Below, piece after piece: positions 5,120 to 5,484 of a stretch of DNA of 5,484 bases. The stretch spans positions 1 through 5,484 of the forward strand of contig CAJGCI010000128.1 of NCBI GenBank assembly GCA_904501855.1, read 5' to 3'. Position numbers and translations under genes: made by a program. The stretch comes from Oscillospiraceae bacterium (lineage in GTDB: Bacteria > Bacillota > Clostridia > Oscillospirales > Oscillospiraceae). The first letter of the stretch is position 1; every line of letters starts with the position of its first letter. The notes beneath the pieces are model-generated. The model saw nothing but the letters and a program-made list of their open reading frames with translations, was not told the DNA's origin and did no database searches.

Positions 5120-5484
5120 ATGTCGAAGATAGTTTCCATGACCGGTAACGACTGCGCCACTCAGGGTGCAGCACTGTGCAGACCGGATGTCATAGCCGCG
5201 TATCCCATTACCCCGCAGTCCCATGTGGTGGAGGGCCTTGCGGATCTGATCTACAACGGAAAACTGGACTCCGAAATGGTCCAGGTGGAATCCGAGCACT
5301 CCGCCTGCAGCGTGGTGCAGGGTGCCGCTGCCGCCGGCGGCCGCGTGTTCACGGCTACCAGCGCCCAGGGCCTTGCCCTGATGTATGAACCCTATTTCCG
5401 CATGAGCACCCTCCGTCTTCCCATGGTGATGGCACTGGCCACCCGCGAGATGACCTCTCCGGAGACCATCTGGAGCGGCCAGCA
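5120..5484 (+). CDS. porA: 2-oxoacid:ferredoxin oxidoreductase, alpha subunit, N-terminal part (3' end outside window)
   Basis: The first 121 residues are present; the full subunit is normally three times longer. AAYPITPQSHVVE (26-38) holds the conserved Tyr-Pro-Ile-Thr-Pro of domain I, whose Thr31 corresponds to the substrate-contacting Thr of pyruvate:ferredoxin oxidoreductase. VESEHSA (56-62) and FTATSAQGLALMYE (77-90) are also family hallmarks. With the beta subunit, expected just downstream, alpha forms the thiamine diphosphate active site. SD GGAGGTGA (5106-5113) lies within the end of the delta gene, 6 bases before ATG 5120, a near-perfect anti-SD match. Two details depart from the pyruvate enzyme: the N-terminus before the domain is short, and the segment after TSPETIW reads SGQ, where pyruvate enzymes usually have N/C-D-H/Q-S-D. 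This may mark a different substrate clade, so the porA symbol is provisional. Confidence 0.9.
   Translation, partial: MSKIVSMTGNDCATQGAALCRPDVIAAYPITPQSHVVEGLADLIYNGKLDSEMVQVESEHSACSVVQGAAAAGGRVFTATSAQGLALMYEPYFRMSTLRLPMVMALATREMTSPETIWSGQ

Noticed and set aside
1..5484. Mobile element, CRISPR array, tRNA or rRNA
   Set aside because: No transposase, integrase or phage-like protein, no regularly spaced repeats, and no tRNA or rRNA-like sequence was seen on either strand by eye.

Overview
The window is about 5.5 kb of GC-rich bacterial DNA with AT-rich gaps between genes. All genes supported here lie on the + strand. Strong Shine-Dalgarno (SD) sequences (GGAGG type), an EFR1-type flavodoxin/ferredoxin protein, a ferredoxin-dependent 2-oxoacid oxidoreductase and an IclR regulator together suggest a strictly anaerobic member of the Clostridia (Lachnospiraceae/Oscillospiraceae-like). 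That placement is inferred from gene content and cannot be settled from this sequence alone.

Layout. (1) 1-1962: a probable redox operon with the C-terminal end of a nitroreductase-family flavoprotein, an EFR1-family flavodoxin plus 2x[4Fe-4S] protein, and a D-isomer-specific 2-hydroxyacid dehydrogenase. Gaps are 25 and 31 bases, and the second and third genes have clear SDs. (2) 2146-2784: a single GNAT N-acetyltransferase with a GTG start, behind an AT-rich upstream region. (3) 2785-3143: a gap holding a possible very small gene (22 codons, hydrophobic, good SD) that ends at a strong intrinsic terminator. (4) 3144-4053: an IclR-family regulator with a well-formed promoter and a strong terminator. 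(5) 4054-5484: a regulatory region with a long perfect palindrome, then the start of an operon for a four-subunit 2-oxoacid:ferredoxin oxidoreductase (gamma, delta, and alpha cut by the window edge). The beta subunit, which carries most of the thiamine diphosphate site, should lie just beyond the window.

How they may work together. The oxidoreductase would decarboxylate a 2-oxoacid to an acyl-CoA and reduce ferredoxin. The IclR protein is the obvious candidate regulator: a 16-bp palindrome of form TAAAAC-N4-GTTTYA sits on both its own promoter and the oxidoreductase promoter. The hydroxyacid dehydrogenase interconverts 2-oxoacids and D-2-hydroxyacids and could feed or compete with the same pool, but it is separated by two other transcription units, so that link is speculative.

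No tRNA, rRNA, CRISPR array, insertion sequence or phage gene was seen. The biochemistry is ordinary for anaerobic Clostridia. The most interesting parts are the shared IclR-type operators, the 29-base perfect palindrome upstream of the oxidoreductase operon, and the small hydrophobic ORF with its own terminator.
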